From Nemertoderma westbladi (taxonomy: Eukaryota > Xenacoelomorpha > Nemertodermatida > Nemertodermatidae): DNA of 64,000 nt. The translations under genes and the position numbers were made by a program. The notes below the pieces were generated by a model that was given only the letters and a program-made list of their open reading frames with translations, was not told the DNA's origin and did not search any database. Positions 19,161-30,325 of the stretch are shown here, piece after piece. The stretch is taken from contig JAUCBJ010005741.1 in the NCBI GenBank assembly GCA_032718475.1, positions 62,001 through 126,000 on the forward strand. The letters are read 5' to 3'. Position 1 is the stretch's first letter. Each line of letters opens with the position of its first letter.

Positions 19161-22100
19161 ATGACTGAGTTGATAGAAGATGATCTCGGTATTAGGGAGC
19201 GATATACTCTACCTTTACAAGCGTTTGTCGATAGCTTGATACGCGGCGACGCTGATCCAACTACTACGGAGGATGATGGTCGTTATATCGAACCGCCAAT
19301 GTCCCAGGAGCAACTTACGCGTGAATTGGATTATAGAAAGTTCACCGCTCGCTATACGCATCGTAATGGTACGTATATGGACTTCTTAACTACTGGCCAT
19401 CCTATCGATTTACACGATACGGACGATGTAGACACCGAAAGGGAAATGGTTTTATTTAGATATCATACCCAGCGGAGTCGGAACGACAAACCGAGAATAG
19501 AACACGAGAACTCTATTCGAAACAAACTCGAAAGGGAAGACGTTGAAGAGCCGGATAAACGCAGCGACTTCAACGATTATCTGGAATTCCTGAGAGAGAC
19601 ATATCTCAATATTGCCAGTCAACAAAATCTCGAAACTCGATATCCCCAAGGTATACATCATGATCCTATGATAGAACTCAAACGACTCTATTTCACTATG
19701 ATGTATCTTACCGCCGATCGACCGCTACCTGTCGTCCCAGATAGCTTCGAACAGATGGAGGAATATTGTAAAACTGGAGAACAATCACCCGCGTTTCCCC
19801 TGCAGGACGTGCGTCTGTGGTATTACTGCGACGAATGCCCTAGACCCAATCAGCAAACGGAAAGACATAAACATCCGCAGAGACATTGCGCTAAACACAG
19901 TTTTACCCGATATACTTATGGGAGTTTCGAGCGAAACCTGTTCGACGTATCCCCCTCGAACGGCTCGACTCAAACGATCCTTGAACAAACCAATGATCAG
20001 AGTTCCGGAATACTCGGTCAGACCTCCTCATTCCTCAGTTAGACCTCAGACTCTTGATCCTAATAGTATCACGGATCCTCCCGAACTGTACTCACTGTTC
20101 AAAGATCTAGTGTTACCCGAACAGTTGATCGGTGGCACCCCGGTGGTAGGCTCACTAGATATTCGCCAACCCTACCTAGCTGGATTGGGACGCGGTCATC
20201 TAATATCGCCGTTTAACCCATACAACCGTCGCGGCTTCACCTCGATCCAACCCGTTACGGAAGTCGAAGAGAGCGTCATACGAAACGCGCTAGACGCTAT
20301 TCGGCAGAAAATCGGAAAGGGAACTTACGATTGTTTGGAGAAACGTAAATTACAACAACAAGTCCAAGCGGTGAAGGAATTAGCTTTACCCAGTTCGATA
20401 GAGAAACACAAAATCTCGAGGAGGACATCGAACGTGGACGAACCTACTCTTTACAAGAGTTCCTAGATGAGCGTCTACAACAACAAGCGGAGGAAAATCA
20501 GCTCGAGGAGAGACATATAGAACTGGATGAGAGAGAAGAAGCAGCTTTAGCTCAACCCGAAGCTCAAATCCTTATGACGGATCTCTACTCTAAAACCATC
20601 CTTCATCCCTCGATGGTTCCCCATTTCGGAGACAAACTCTTTGCGACGGCACAACCACAACCGGTTGATATCAACCTAAGATCTCGAGATCTTATCGCTG
20701 ACGCTCCCATGTTACAGCGTCCTCCCATCGAAGCCGCTCGTGTCGAGGGTATACTCGTTGAACCTCCGGACAATAGAGCGGATCTTGTCCGTCGCATGGT
20801 ACACGATGTTAACATATGCGCTAGACCTTTACCGGACTCGTTTTATGGGATCAAAGATCACCCTTATTACGTTAACCTAACACAATATTACATGGTAAAA
20901 CCGGAAGATCCTACACATAGTCTGAGGTTTTTGCCACTCATAAATCCTCTCGATCTTGTCGAACTCGAACAACTGCATAAACATCTGGATCAGTTAGTTA
21001 AAGTAAACTCATTTCGAAAACCATATAATGTTTCCAGAATAGAGAAAGAAACAATACCTCCGTATAATCTTGATGGATTCATCAAAACTCGTTTAGTACA
21101 CTGGAATCTTGACGTGTTATTCGAGGAGGAAAGAATACAACGATATGGAGATGTGGAAACATATACCACACAATATTTAAAGTATAGAGACCTACCTAAT
21201 GCTAGCGAATGAGCTACCTTGTGGCATCCTGTGGGAATGACTCTCGAAAACGCCACTAAAGAGTGGAATGAGACTCTTAACGTTATCGAGATGTATGGAG
21301 TTGTCACCTACGACAACGAAGGTAGCGTTCCGGTTGGAGAACTGGGAACTACGCGGATGATACACATACGAGGACTCGCTGGTTCTACCCACGTATTTAC
21401 TCGAGCGTGTTCCGATGTGATTGATTATTCTTTTGAAACTCTTACTGAGACCCAAAAGAAACTCCGACATGGACAATTCGAACTCGCGCAGCGTTATGTC
21501 ACCGACACCGAGCGCAAACCGGCCATGGGTATCGATGGATCGATGTTACCCCAACCCGTGCTCGAGATGTTGTTTAACGAAAGAATCCTTAAAATCGGCT
21601 CGGCTGTTTATGGAGATCTACAAAACGACTTTCGGAATATGGAAAACATTCCATACCCTTTCGTTGATACTCAGCTGATTGCTCCCTGGGCAGAAGGCCG
21701 AGGTTTCTTCCGCACTATGTATGCCAATACACCCAGCGGCATTACTAAAGTACAACGAACCTCCATTGGACATCTTGCCTTTCAAGAATACGGATGGAAT
21801 TTCAAGGTTGGAAATCCTATAAATTACCAACAAGTATATGGAGATCATTATTCTCGTTTATACTTTGATGGACCATTGACCGCACCTGGCGCCGTGTATA
21901 GCTTTATGAGTGTTCCACTTCGTCCCTCCTTAGCTATATACACGATATTTGAAAACGCAGCACTTGCCGGTTGGCTAGCCGATGTGTGCAGTCGTACCAT
22001 ACGCGCGCATCCATTAATACTTGGAACCAAACTCGCCAAGTTAGATGAACACAATAAATTCATCCGCTTCGAATGTTTCAGGCGCTTTCTGACTCCGTTC

Positions 22101-23414
22101 CGTAACGTTGATAGTCAGTTCAAGGACCGCGCTCTGACCAAACTCAGCCTAAGAGACTCAGCTGCGGAGAAGCTAAACAGCGCGGGATTTGCTCTCTTTC
22201 AGGACGTTTGTATACAGAACTTACATTCATCTGTTATACAAAGACCCCGAATACCCACAGGTTATTCTGTCGTGGAAGTTCAGACAGTGGGTCCGCTTGC
22301 GGAGACAGCCGCACCTACCTCAGCTATGCAATTGGAAGACGAACCAATATGCTTAGAATCTGAAGCGATCCAGCCTACAGCGCCCCGGAGCAGCGATAAC
22401 GACTACGTCTTAGAGTGGTATCAAGGTCCACAATGTCTCACCGCACACGATTATCGACACGCTAACTATGTTTCTCGAAAACGTTGTCGATTATGCGCAT
22501 CAAGAGACCATTTCACCCCTATGGACTCAGACGTACCCTGCTCCTATTTCCACGAACAACCGATGATGGAGATATATTGTGCGTATTGCAGACTTAATAA
22601 CTCTCATATTTTTGCAGTCTGCCCCCAATTTATGACTCAATGCCACCACTGTCAACTTAAAGGACATGCCAGTTATAATTGCCCCTTTAATCGCGATTTA
22701 GAGAGCGTAGATGAGATGATTACCCTGCGCTACATCCGAGCTTGGGAAGCGAACGCGGATTTACATTGTGAGTCCCGCCATCGCTACTACCCTGGACGCT
22801 CTTACGAGGGAGTTTACGCGTTTCATCCTTATTTATTCGCGTCTGTGGAACAAAAAACACGCACACCGAGTTACGAACTAATGAAGCGTGTTGGTGAGTG
22901 TATTTCCACCAAATTTGTTCGAAAATACCTTAGGAACGTCAATCCTAACGATATTACTTCATACCATTTGATCAATTACATCTGTCAAGACCCTGAGTAT
23001 GGCGATTTATTTATCAACTCGTACCCTGAGTTACAGGAAGTATCTCGACGGCCCTATGAATATCGAGCCCGAGAACGCGAGCTGGAAAGAACCATTAAAC
23101 CAAGGAAGTTTCTCACCACTCACGGTCCGCCTACCGCTGTTGTCCAGACGACCCGTCAAGGACCCATAGGAGCTGCTGTCCTAAGACGCGCCCTAAAGGC
23201 CGTTAGACCTCGCTCCACTGAAGTTGATATCGATCAACCAGGTACCTCAACCGGCGGATACACCGATCGTAATTCTACACCTTCTGATGCAATTGTATTG
23301 CACCCTTCACCCAGGAGTTACAGCCCTCCTAGTAAAGTGGCTCGCCCCAAAGAGAAAAGGACTCTTGCTAGCCTCAAAAAACTGCGTAAACGCCGTCCGC
23401 GTAAGAAAGACTAA
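19161..23414 (+). pseudogene. BEL/Pao ORF3: long zinc-knuckle protein of unknown function
   Basis: Coding sequence runs from the ATG at 19161 to the TAA at 23412-23414, 1,418 codons. The frame changes near 20.03 kb and returns near 20.40 kb, and there is one in-frame TGA at 21210-21212. The segments 19161-20042, 19918-20466, 20403-21209 and 21213-23414 therefore look like pieces of one ancestral ORF rather than separate genes. Visible parts are a Cys/His cluster near 19818-19898 (YYCDEC ... HKHPQRHCAKH), an acidic/Gln coiled-coil stretch at 20403-20570, a Cys/His region near 22475-22555, and a double knuckle at 22578-22682 (CX2CX6HX4C then CX2CX4HX4C). A basic tail KLRKRRPRKKD ends the protein. 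No signal peptide or membrane segment is seen, so it is not env-like. Nucleic-acid binding is likely; the role is unknown. Confidence 0.75.
22578..22682 (+). other. Double zinc knuckle in ORF3
   Basis: CAYCRLNNSHIFAVC followed after five residues by CHHCQLKGHASYNC. The second is a textbook CX2CX4HX4C retroviral-type knuckle. Knuckles of this sort normally sit in Gag or the gag-pol junction; here the element has three more in pol. All metal-binding residues are intact. Confidence 0.85.
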
Positions 23415-23480
23415 CTGTTTAGAGTATTTTTATATTTTAGAAACTGTGATTTGTTATATTTTATAGACTAAAATCCCATT

Positions 23481-23492
23481 TTCTGGGAGCGG
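23481..23492 (+). promoter_or_regulatory. Candidate polypurine tract
   Basis: TTTTCTGGGAGCGG ends directly at the first base of the 3' LTR (23493). The purine-rich GGGAGCGG is short and contains a C, but its position is exactly where plus-strand priming should occur. Confidence 0.55.
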
Positions 23493-24633
23493 TGTAAAGG
23501 CTTTTGCGTAATTAGCCGGTTATTTTTCCCGTAAAGTACTCTGTAGTGGGTTTACCAGGCATAAAAGGCCGTGTCCTTACTGTATTGTTGTTTTAGAGGA
23601 CATAAAAGTAATTTCTTCTGTATGTGTACTTTAGCGGACATAATCCGCAATTTTATGACGCAATAAGCCGGATCCTCTGGAAACAGTGTAGATACCATGA
23701 CGACGGCTAACAGCTGATATTGCCACGTAGAACATCTCTTTGTTCTTTGTTCTCTCTTTGTCCGGTCGACCAATCAGAGCGTTTTTTGCCTCTGTGTTGG
23801 AGATGGTATATAGAAACTAGGGAAGTGAGTCAGTATGTGATTTTTGTCCACAGCCTACAACACCGGCGTGGAACCTCCGTGTTTCAGTCTTTAGCATCAA
23901 CATTAGTAGGCTTAATTATAGAACGTATATCCGTTATCTCAGTCACTCATAATTATTCATACCTTAACATTACTGCTTTTGCTGTCAGTTATTCATTATA
24001 TTTGTTGATGGAATATTATATTCGGAATACTGATAAACAATCAGACACCCCAATCTTCTTGATATACTAAAGGTTAGAGAGACCGGATACATATAACGAT
24101 TGCGACTTACATTAAGTGGTTTGAAGTGAATCTAATGCTATTTTATAGGCCCTACACATATTGTCTGTTGTTCTCCTTATATGTGACTAAAATTAGTGAA
24201 GGTCGGCAGATTAGTGTGCAGCATTGTGCAGTATTGTGTATGATTGTCATTGATAACGAAGCATCTCCTAAAGAATGCGCCATATACGTGAATCTATAGC
24301 CATCCCGTTGTGTCTGGTTTAAGTCATAACTCTGTTTATATATTTAAAGCGCCACGTCCTAAAGGAACTGTTAATATTTCCCGAAAGTGAATAATATTTG
24401 TCAGAGATTATATATACTAAGATCAGTCGAATAATACAGTAGGCCTATCCCGCAATACGATTAGGCTTCCGAATCCAGTCTCCCGGGTATATCCAGCGGG
24501 TGAATGATCGCGCATAGACTGGTTTCGGCTAATGTAGTGTATCAAATATTTGTCGTAGGCTAAAGACTATCTATTATCTAGAAGACATCCTAATTGGGCA
24601 GGTTAAACTGCTAAAGGTCTGAAAGCGCGAACA
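23493..24633 (+). repeat. 3' LTR of the BEL/Pao element
   Basis: Full-length partner of 6211-7351 with the same TG...ACA ends and eight substitutions, no indels seen. It is followed at once by the second ACCTG. Confidence 0.97.
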
Positions 24634-27600
24634 ACCTGTGTGCCGACCGCAACCACGATAACATGTGTGCGGACCGCTAGCTAAAATGGTATCCCGTGTG
24701 CCCAATGCTACTATGGTAACCCGTGTGCCCAATGCTACTACGGTAACCCGTGTGCCGACTGGTACCACGGTTACCTATGTGCCAACCGCTACCATGGTAA
24801 CCTATGTGCCGACTGCTACTGTGTGCCGACCGTTACCATGGTAACCTGTGTGCCAACCGCTAGTGTGTGCTGACTGCTACCACGGTAACCTATGTGCCGA
24901 CTGCTACTGTGTGCCGACGGCTATTAGGGTAACCTGTGTGCCGACCGCTACCATGGTAACTCGTGTGTCGACCGGCGGTAACCTGTGTGCCAACCGTTAC
25001 CACGGTGACCTGTGTGCCGAACGCTACCACAGTAACCTGTGTGCCGACCGCTACCATGATAACCCATGTGCCGACCCAGGGTAACCCATGTGCCGACTGC
25101 TACCACAGTAACCTATGTGCTGACCGCTACTGATGCCAACCGCTACCACGGTAACCTGTGTGCCGACCGCTACCACAGGAACCTATGTGTTGACTGCTAC
25201 TGTGTGCCGACCCCTACCACAGTAACTCGTGTGCCGACCCACCACGGTAACCTGTGTGCCGACCATAGTACCCTGTGTGCCGACCGCTACCATGATAACC
25301 CATGTGCCGACCCACGGTAACCTGTGTGCCGACTGCTACCACAGTAACCTATGTGTCGACCGCTACTGTGTGTCGACTGCTACCACAGTAACTCGTGTGC
25401 CGATCAACCATGGTAACCTGTGTGCCGACCATGGTACCCTGTGTGCCGACCGCTACCACGGCAACCTGTGTGCTGACTGCTACCACGGTAACCCATGTGC
25501 CAACCCACGGTAACCCATGTGCTGACCCACGGTAACCTGTGTGCCGACCGCTACTGATGCCAACCGCTACCATATGGTAACTCGTGTACCGACCGACGGT
25601 AACCTGTGTGCCGACTGCTACTGTGTGCTGACTGCTACCACGGTAACCTATGTGCCGACTGCTACTTTGTGCCGACTGCTACCATGGTAAACTGTGTGCC
25701 AACCGCTAGTGTGTGCCGACTGCTACCACGGTAACCTATGTGCCGACTGCTACTGTGTGCCGACCGTTACCAGGGTAACCTGTGTGCCGACCGCTACCAC
25801 GGTAACCCGTGTGTCGACTGGCGGTAACCTGTGTGCCAACCGCTACCACGGTAAACTGTGTGCCTACCACTACCACGGTAACCCGTGTGCCGACCGCTAC
25901 CACGGTAACCTATGTGCCGACCGCTACCACGGTAACCTGTGTGCCAACCGCAACCAAGGTAACATGTGTGCGGACCGCTACCACGGTAACCTGTGTGCCG
26001 ACCCACGGTAACCTGTGTGCCGACCGCAACCACGGTAAACTGTGTGCCTACCACTACCACGGTAACCCGTGTGCCGACCGCTACCATGGTAACCTATGTG
26101 CCGACCGCTACCACGGTAACCTGTGTGTACCGCAACCACAGTAACATGTGTGCGGACCGCTAGCTACAATGGTAACCCGTGTGCCGACCACCACGGTAAC
26201 CCGTGTGCCGAATGCTACCACGGTAACCCGTGTGCCGACTGGTACCACGGTTACCTATGTGCCAACCGCTACCATGGTAACCTGCGTTCCGACCGCTACT
26301 GTGTGCTGACTGCTACCACGGTAACCTATGTACTGACTGCTACTGTGTGCCGCTCGCTACCATGGTAACCTGTGTGCCAACCGCTAGTGTGTGCCGACTG
26401 CTACCACGGTAACCTATGTGCCGACTGCTACTGTGTGCCGACCGCTACCAGGGTAACCTGTGTGCCGACCGCTACCATTGTAACTCGTGTGTCGACCGGC
26501 GGTAACCTGTGTGCCAACCGCTACCACGGTAACCTCTGTGCCGAACGCTACCACAGTAACCTGTGTGCCGACCGCTACCATGATAACCCATGTGCCGACC
26601 CAGGGTAACCCATGTACGACCCACGGTAACCTGTGTGCCGACTGCTACCACAGTATCCTATGTGCTGACCGCTACTGATGCCAACCGCTACCACAGTAAC
26701 CTGTGTGCCGACTGCTACCACAGTAACCTATGTGTCGACTGCTACTGTGTGCCGACCGCTACCACAGTAACTCGTGTGCCGACCCACCACGGTAACCTGT
26801 GTGCCGACCATGGTACCCTGTGAGCAGACCCCTACCATGATACCCCATGTGCCGACCCTGGGTAACCCATGTGCCGACCCACGGTAACCTGTGTGCCGAC
26901 TGCTACCACAGTAACCTATGTGTCGACCGCTACTGTGTGTCGACTGCTACCACAGTAACTCGTGTGCCGACCCTGGGTAACCCTTGAGCCGACCACTGTA
27001 ACCTGTGTGCCGACCGCTACCACGGTAACCTGTGTGCCGACCGCAACCATGGTAACCTGTGTGCCAACCGCTAGTGCGTGCCGACTGCTACCACGGTAAC
27101 CTATATGCCGACTGCTACTGTGTGCCGACCGCTACCAGGGTAACCTGTGTGCCGACCGCTACCACGGTAACCCGTGTGTCGACCGGCGGTAACCTGTGTG
27201 CCAACCGCTACCACGGTAACCCGTGTACCGACCGCTACCACGGTAACCTGTGTGCCGACAAAAGGTAACCTGTGTGCCGACCGCTACCACGGTAACCTGT
27301 GTGCCGACCCACGGTAACCTGTGTGCCGACCGCAACCACGGTAAACTGTGTGCCTACCACTACCACGGTAACCCGTGTGCCGACCGCTACCACGGTAACC
27401 TATGTGCCGACCGCTACGACGGTAACCTGTGTGCGGACCGCTAGCTAAAATGGTATCCCGTGTGCCGACCGCTACGACGGTAACCTGTGTGCCAACCGCA
27501 ACGACGGTAACATGTGTGCGGACCGCTAGCTACATTGGTAACCCATGTGCCGACCACCACGGTAACCCGTGTGCCGAATGCTACCACGGTAACCCGTGTG

Positions 27601-30073
27601 CCGACTGGTAACACGGTTACCTATGTGCCAACCGCTACCATGGTAACCTGTGTGCCGACCGCTACTGTGTGATGACTGCTACCACGGTAACCTATGTGCC
27701 GACTGCTACTGTGTGCCGACCGCTACCAGGGTAACCTGTGTGCCAACCGCTAGTGTGTGACGACTGCTACTACGGTAACCTATGTGCCGACTGCTACTGT
27801 TTGCCGACCGAACCACGGTAACCCGTGTGCCGACCCACAACCCGTGTGCCGACCCACAGTAACCTGTGTGCCAACCGCAACCACGGTAACATGTGTGCGG
27901 ACCGCTAGCTACATTGGTAACCCGTGTGCCGACCACCACGGTAACCCGTGTGCCGAATGCTACCACGGTAACCCGTGTGCCGACTGGTAACACGGTTACC
28001 TATGTGCCAACCGCTACCATGGTAACCTGTGTGCCGACCGCTACTGTGTGCTGACTGCTACCACGGTAACCTATGTGCCGACTGCTACTGTGTGCCGACC
28101 GCTACCATGGTAACCTGTGTGCCAACCGCTAGTGTGTGCCGACTGCTACTACGGTAACCTATGTGCCGACCATTACTGTGTGCCAACCGCTACCATGGTA
28201 ACCTGTGTGCCGACCGCTACGGAGTGCCGACCGCTACCATGGTAACCTGTGTGTTGACCACTACTGTGTGTAGACCGCTCCCACGGTAACTTGTGTGCCG
28301 ACCGATGGTAAGCTGTGTGCCAACCGCTACCGCGTTAACCTGTGTGCTGACCGCTACCACAGTAACCCGTGTGCCGACCCACAGTAATCTGTGCGCCGAC
28401 TGCTACCATTGTAACCTATGTGCCGACCGCTACTGTGTGCCAACCACTACCACGGTAACCTGTCTGCCGACCACTCCTGAGTGCCGACCGCTACCATGGT
28501 AACCTGTGTGCCGACGACTATTGAGTGCCGACCGCTACCATGGTAACCTGTGTGTCGACCACTACTGTGTGCCGACTGCTACCACAGTAACCTGTGTGCC
28601 GATCGCTACTGTGTACGGACTGCTACCATGGTAACCTGTGTGCCGACCGCTACTGTGTGCCAACCACTACCACGGTAACCTGTGTGCCGACAACTACTGA
28701 GTGCCGACCGCTACCATGGTAACCTGTGTGTCGACCACTACTGGGTGCCGACTGCTACCACGGTAACATGTCTGCCGACCACCCCTGAGTGCCGACCGCT
28801 ACCATGGTAACCTGTGTGCCGACGACTATTGAGTGCCGACCGCTACCATGGTAACCTGTGTGTCGACCACTACTGTGTGCCGACTGCTACCACGGTAACC
28901 TGTGTGCCGATCGCTACTGTGTACGGACTGCTACCATGGTAACCTGTGTGCCGACCGCTACTGTGTGCCAACCACAACCACGGTAACCTGTGTGCCGACC
29001 ACTACTGAGTGCCGACCGCTACCATGGTAACCTGTGTGTCGACCACTACTGGGTGCCGACTGCTACCACGGTAACCTGTGTGCCGACCGCTACTGTGTGC
29101 TGACTGCTACCACGGTAACCTATGTGCCGACTGCTACTGTGTGCCGACCGCTACCATGGTAACCTGTGTGCCAACCGCTAGTGTGTGCCGACTGCTACTA
29201 CGGTAACCTATGTGCCGACCATTACTGTGTGCCAACCGCTACCATGGTAACCTGTGTGCCGACCGCTACGGAGTGCCGACCGCTCCATGGTAACCTGTGT
29301 GTTGACCACTACTGTGTGCAGACCGCTCCCACGGTAACTTGTGTGCCGACCGATGGTAAGCTGTGTGCCAACCGCTACCACGTTAACCTGTGTGCTGACC
29401 GCTACCACAGTAACCCGTGTGCCGACCCACAGTAATCTGTGTGCCGACTGCTACCATTGTAACCTATGTGCCGACCGCTACTGTGTGCCAACCACTACCA
29501 CGGTAACCTGTCTGCCGACCACTCCTGAGTGCCGACCGCTACCATGGTAACCTGTGTGCCGACGACTATTGAGTGCCGACCGCTACCATGGTAACCTGTG
29601 TGTCGACCACTACTGTGTGCCGACTGCTACCACGGTAACCTGTGTGCCGATCGCTACTGTGTACGGACTGCTACCATGGTAACCTGTGTGCCGACCGCTA
29701 CTGTGTGCCAACCACTACCACGGTAACCTGTGTGCCGACCACTACTGAGTGCCGACCGCTACCATGGTAACCTGTGTGTCGACCACTACTGGGTGCCGAC
29801 TGCTACCACGGTAACCTGTGTGCCGATCGCTACTGTGTACCGACTGCTACCATGGTAACCTGTGTGCCGACCGCTACTGTGTGCCAACCACTACCACGGT
29901 AACCTGTGTGCCGACCACTACTGAGTGCCGACCACTACCACGGTAACCTGTATGCCGACCGCAACTGTGTGCCGACCGCTACCACGGTAACCTATGTGCT
30001 GACCACTACCACAGTAACCTGTGTGCCGACCGCTACCATGGTAACCTATGTGCCGACTGCTACCACGGTAACC
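24634..30073. repeat. 27-bp minisatellite, right part, with higher-order structure
   Basis: Continuation of the array at 5741-6210 after the ACCTG duplication, about 5.4 kb. The base unit is TGTGTGCCGACCGCTACCAC-GGTAACC, with frequent shortened units (TGTGTGCCGACTGCTAC) and variants CCAACCGCTAG. A block of about 1,048 bp is repeated: 28.1-28.7 kb closely matches 29.2-29.7 kb, the same 69-codon frame occurring at 28293 and 29341. Multiple short ORFs with 9-residue periodicity on both strands are artefacts of the unit length. Confidence 0.95.
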
Positions 30074-30325
30074 GTCAGCATGTTCTTATGTGTTATTTTG
30101 CCTGCTGCTTCTGTTATTTAATTCTGTGCTTTTATTTCTGTTTCACTTATGTCAGTTCGCTAATGTTAAATTAAATTAATTGTTAGCTTGATTGTTTATT
30201 CTTTGTGCTAACCACAAAATTTTACCCCGTTCGGGGTGTATATTATATAACATTATTATTATCTGAAAAGCGGGAAAGGATGAGTTTTTATTTAACCTTC
30301 TATTTCCAAACCCTCCTTAAATCTG
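30074..30325. other. Unique spacer
   Basis: A/T-rich sequence between the minisatellite and the candidate inverted-repeat element. Nothing identifiable. Confidence 0.4.

Larger units (their letters stand above)
6211..24633 (+). mobile_element. 18.4-kb BEL/Pao LTR retrotransposon with an extra ORF
   Basis: Two direct 1,141-bp LTRs (TG...CA ends) bracket gag, pol and a third ~4.3-kb coding region. The gag has a DUF1759-type capsid region. Three zinc knuckles, the DSG protease, the reverse transcriptase with YMDD, the RNase H and the integrase order identify BEL/Pao. A 5-bp target duplication flanks the element. LTRs differ at 8 of 1,141 positions by my count, so insertion was recent. It is not intact: there is an in-frame TAA between gag and pol, a LINE insertion with a 325-bp duplication in pol, a TGA in the integrase, and frame breaks in the third ORF. 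Without the LINE event it would be about 16.6 kb, well beyond the usual 5-10 kb for this group. Confidence 0.95.

Noticed and set aside
19161-23414. Retroviral envelope gene after pol
   Set aside because: The position fits, but I see no signal peptide, fusion peptide or transmembrane segment; instead there are zinc-binding clusters and a basic tail.
24634-30073. Possible CRISPR-like array or cysteine-rich repeat protein in the 27-bp minisatellite
   Set aside because: Units are directly adjacent with no unique spacers, and the genome is eukaryotic. The many short frames have no start context and are broken by stops in shortened units.
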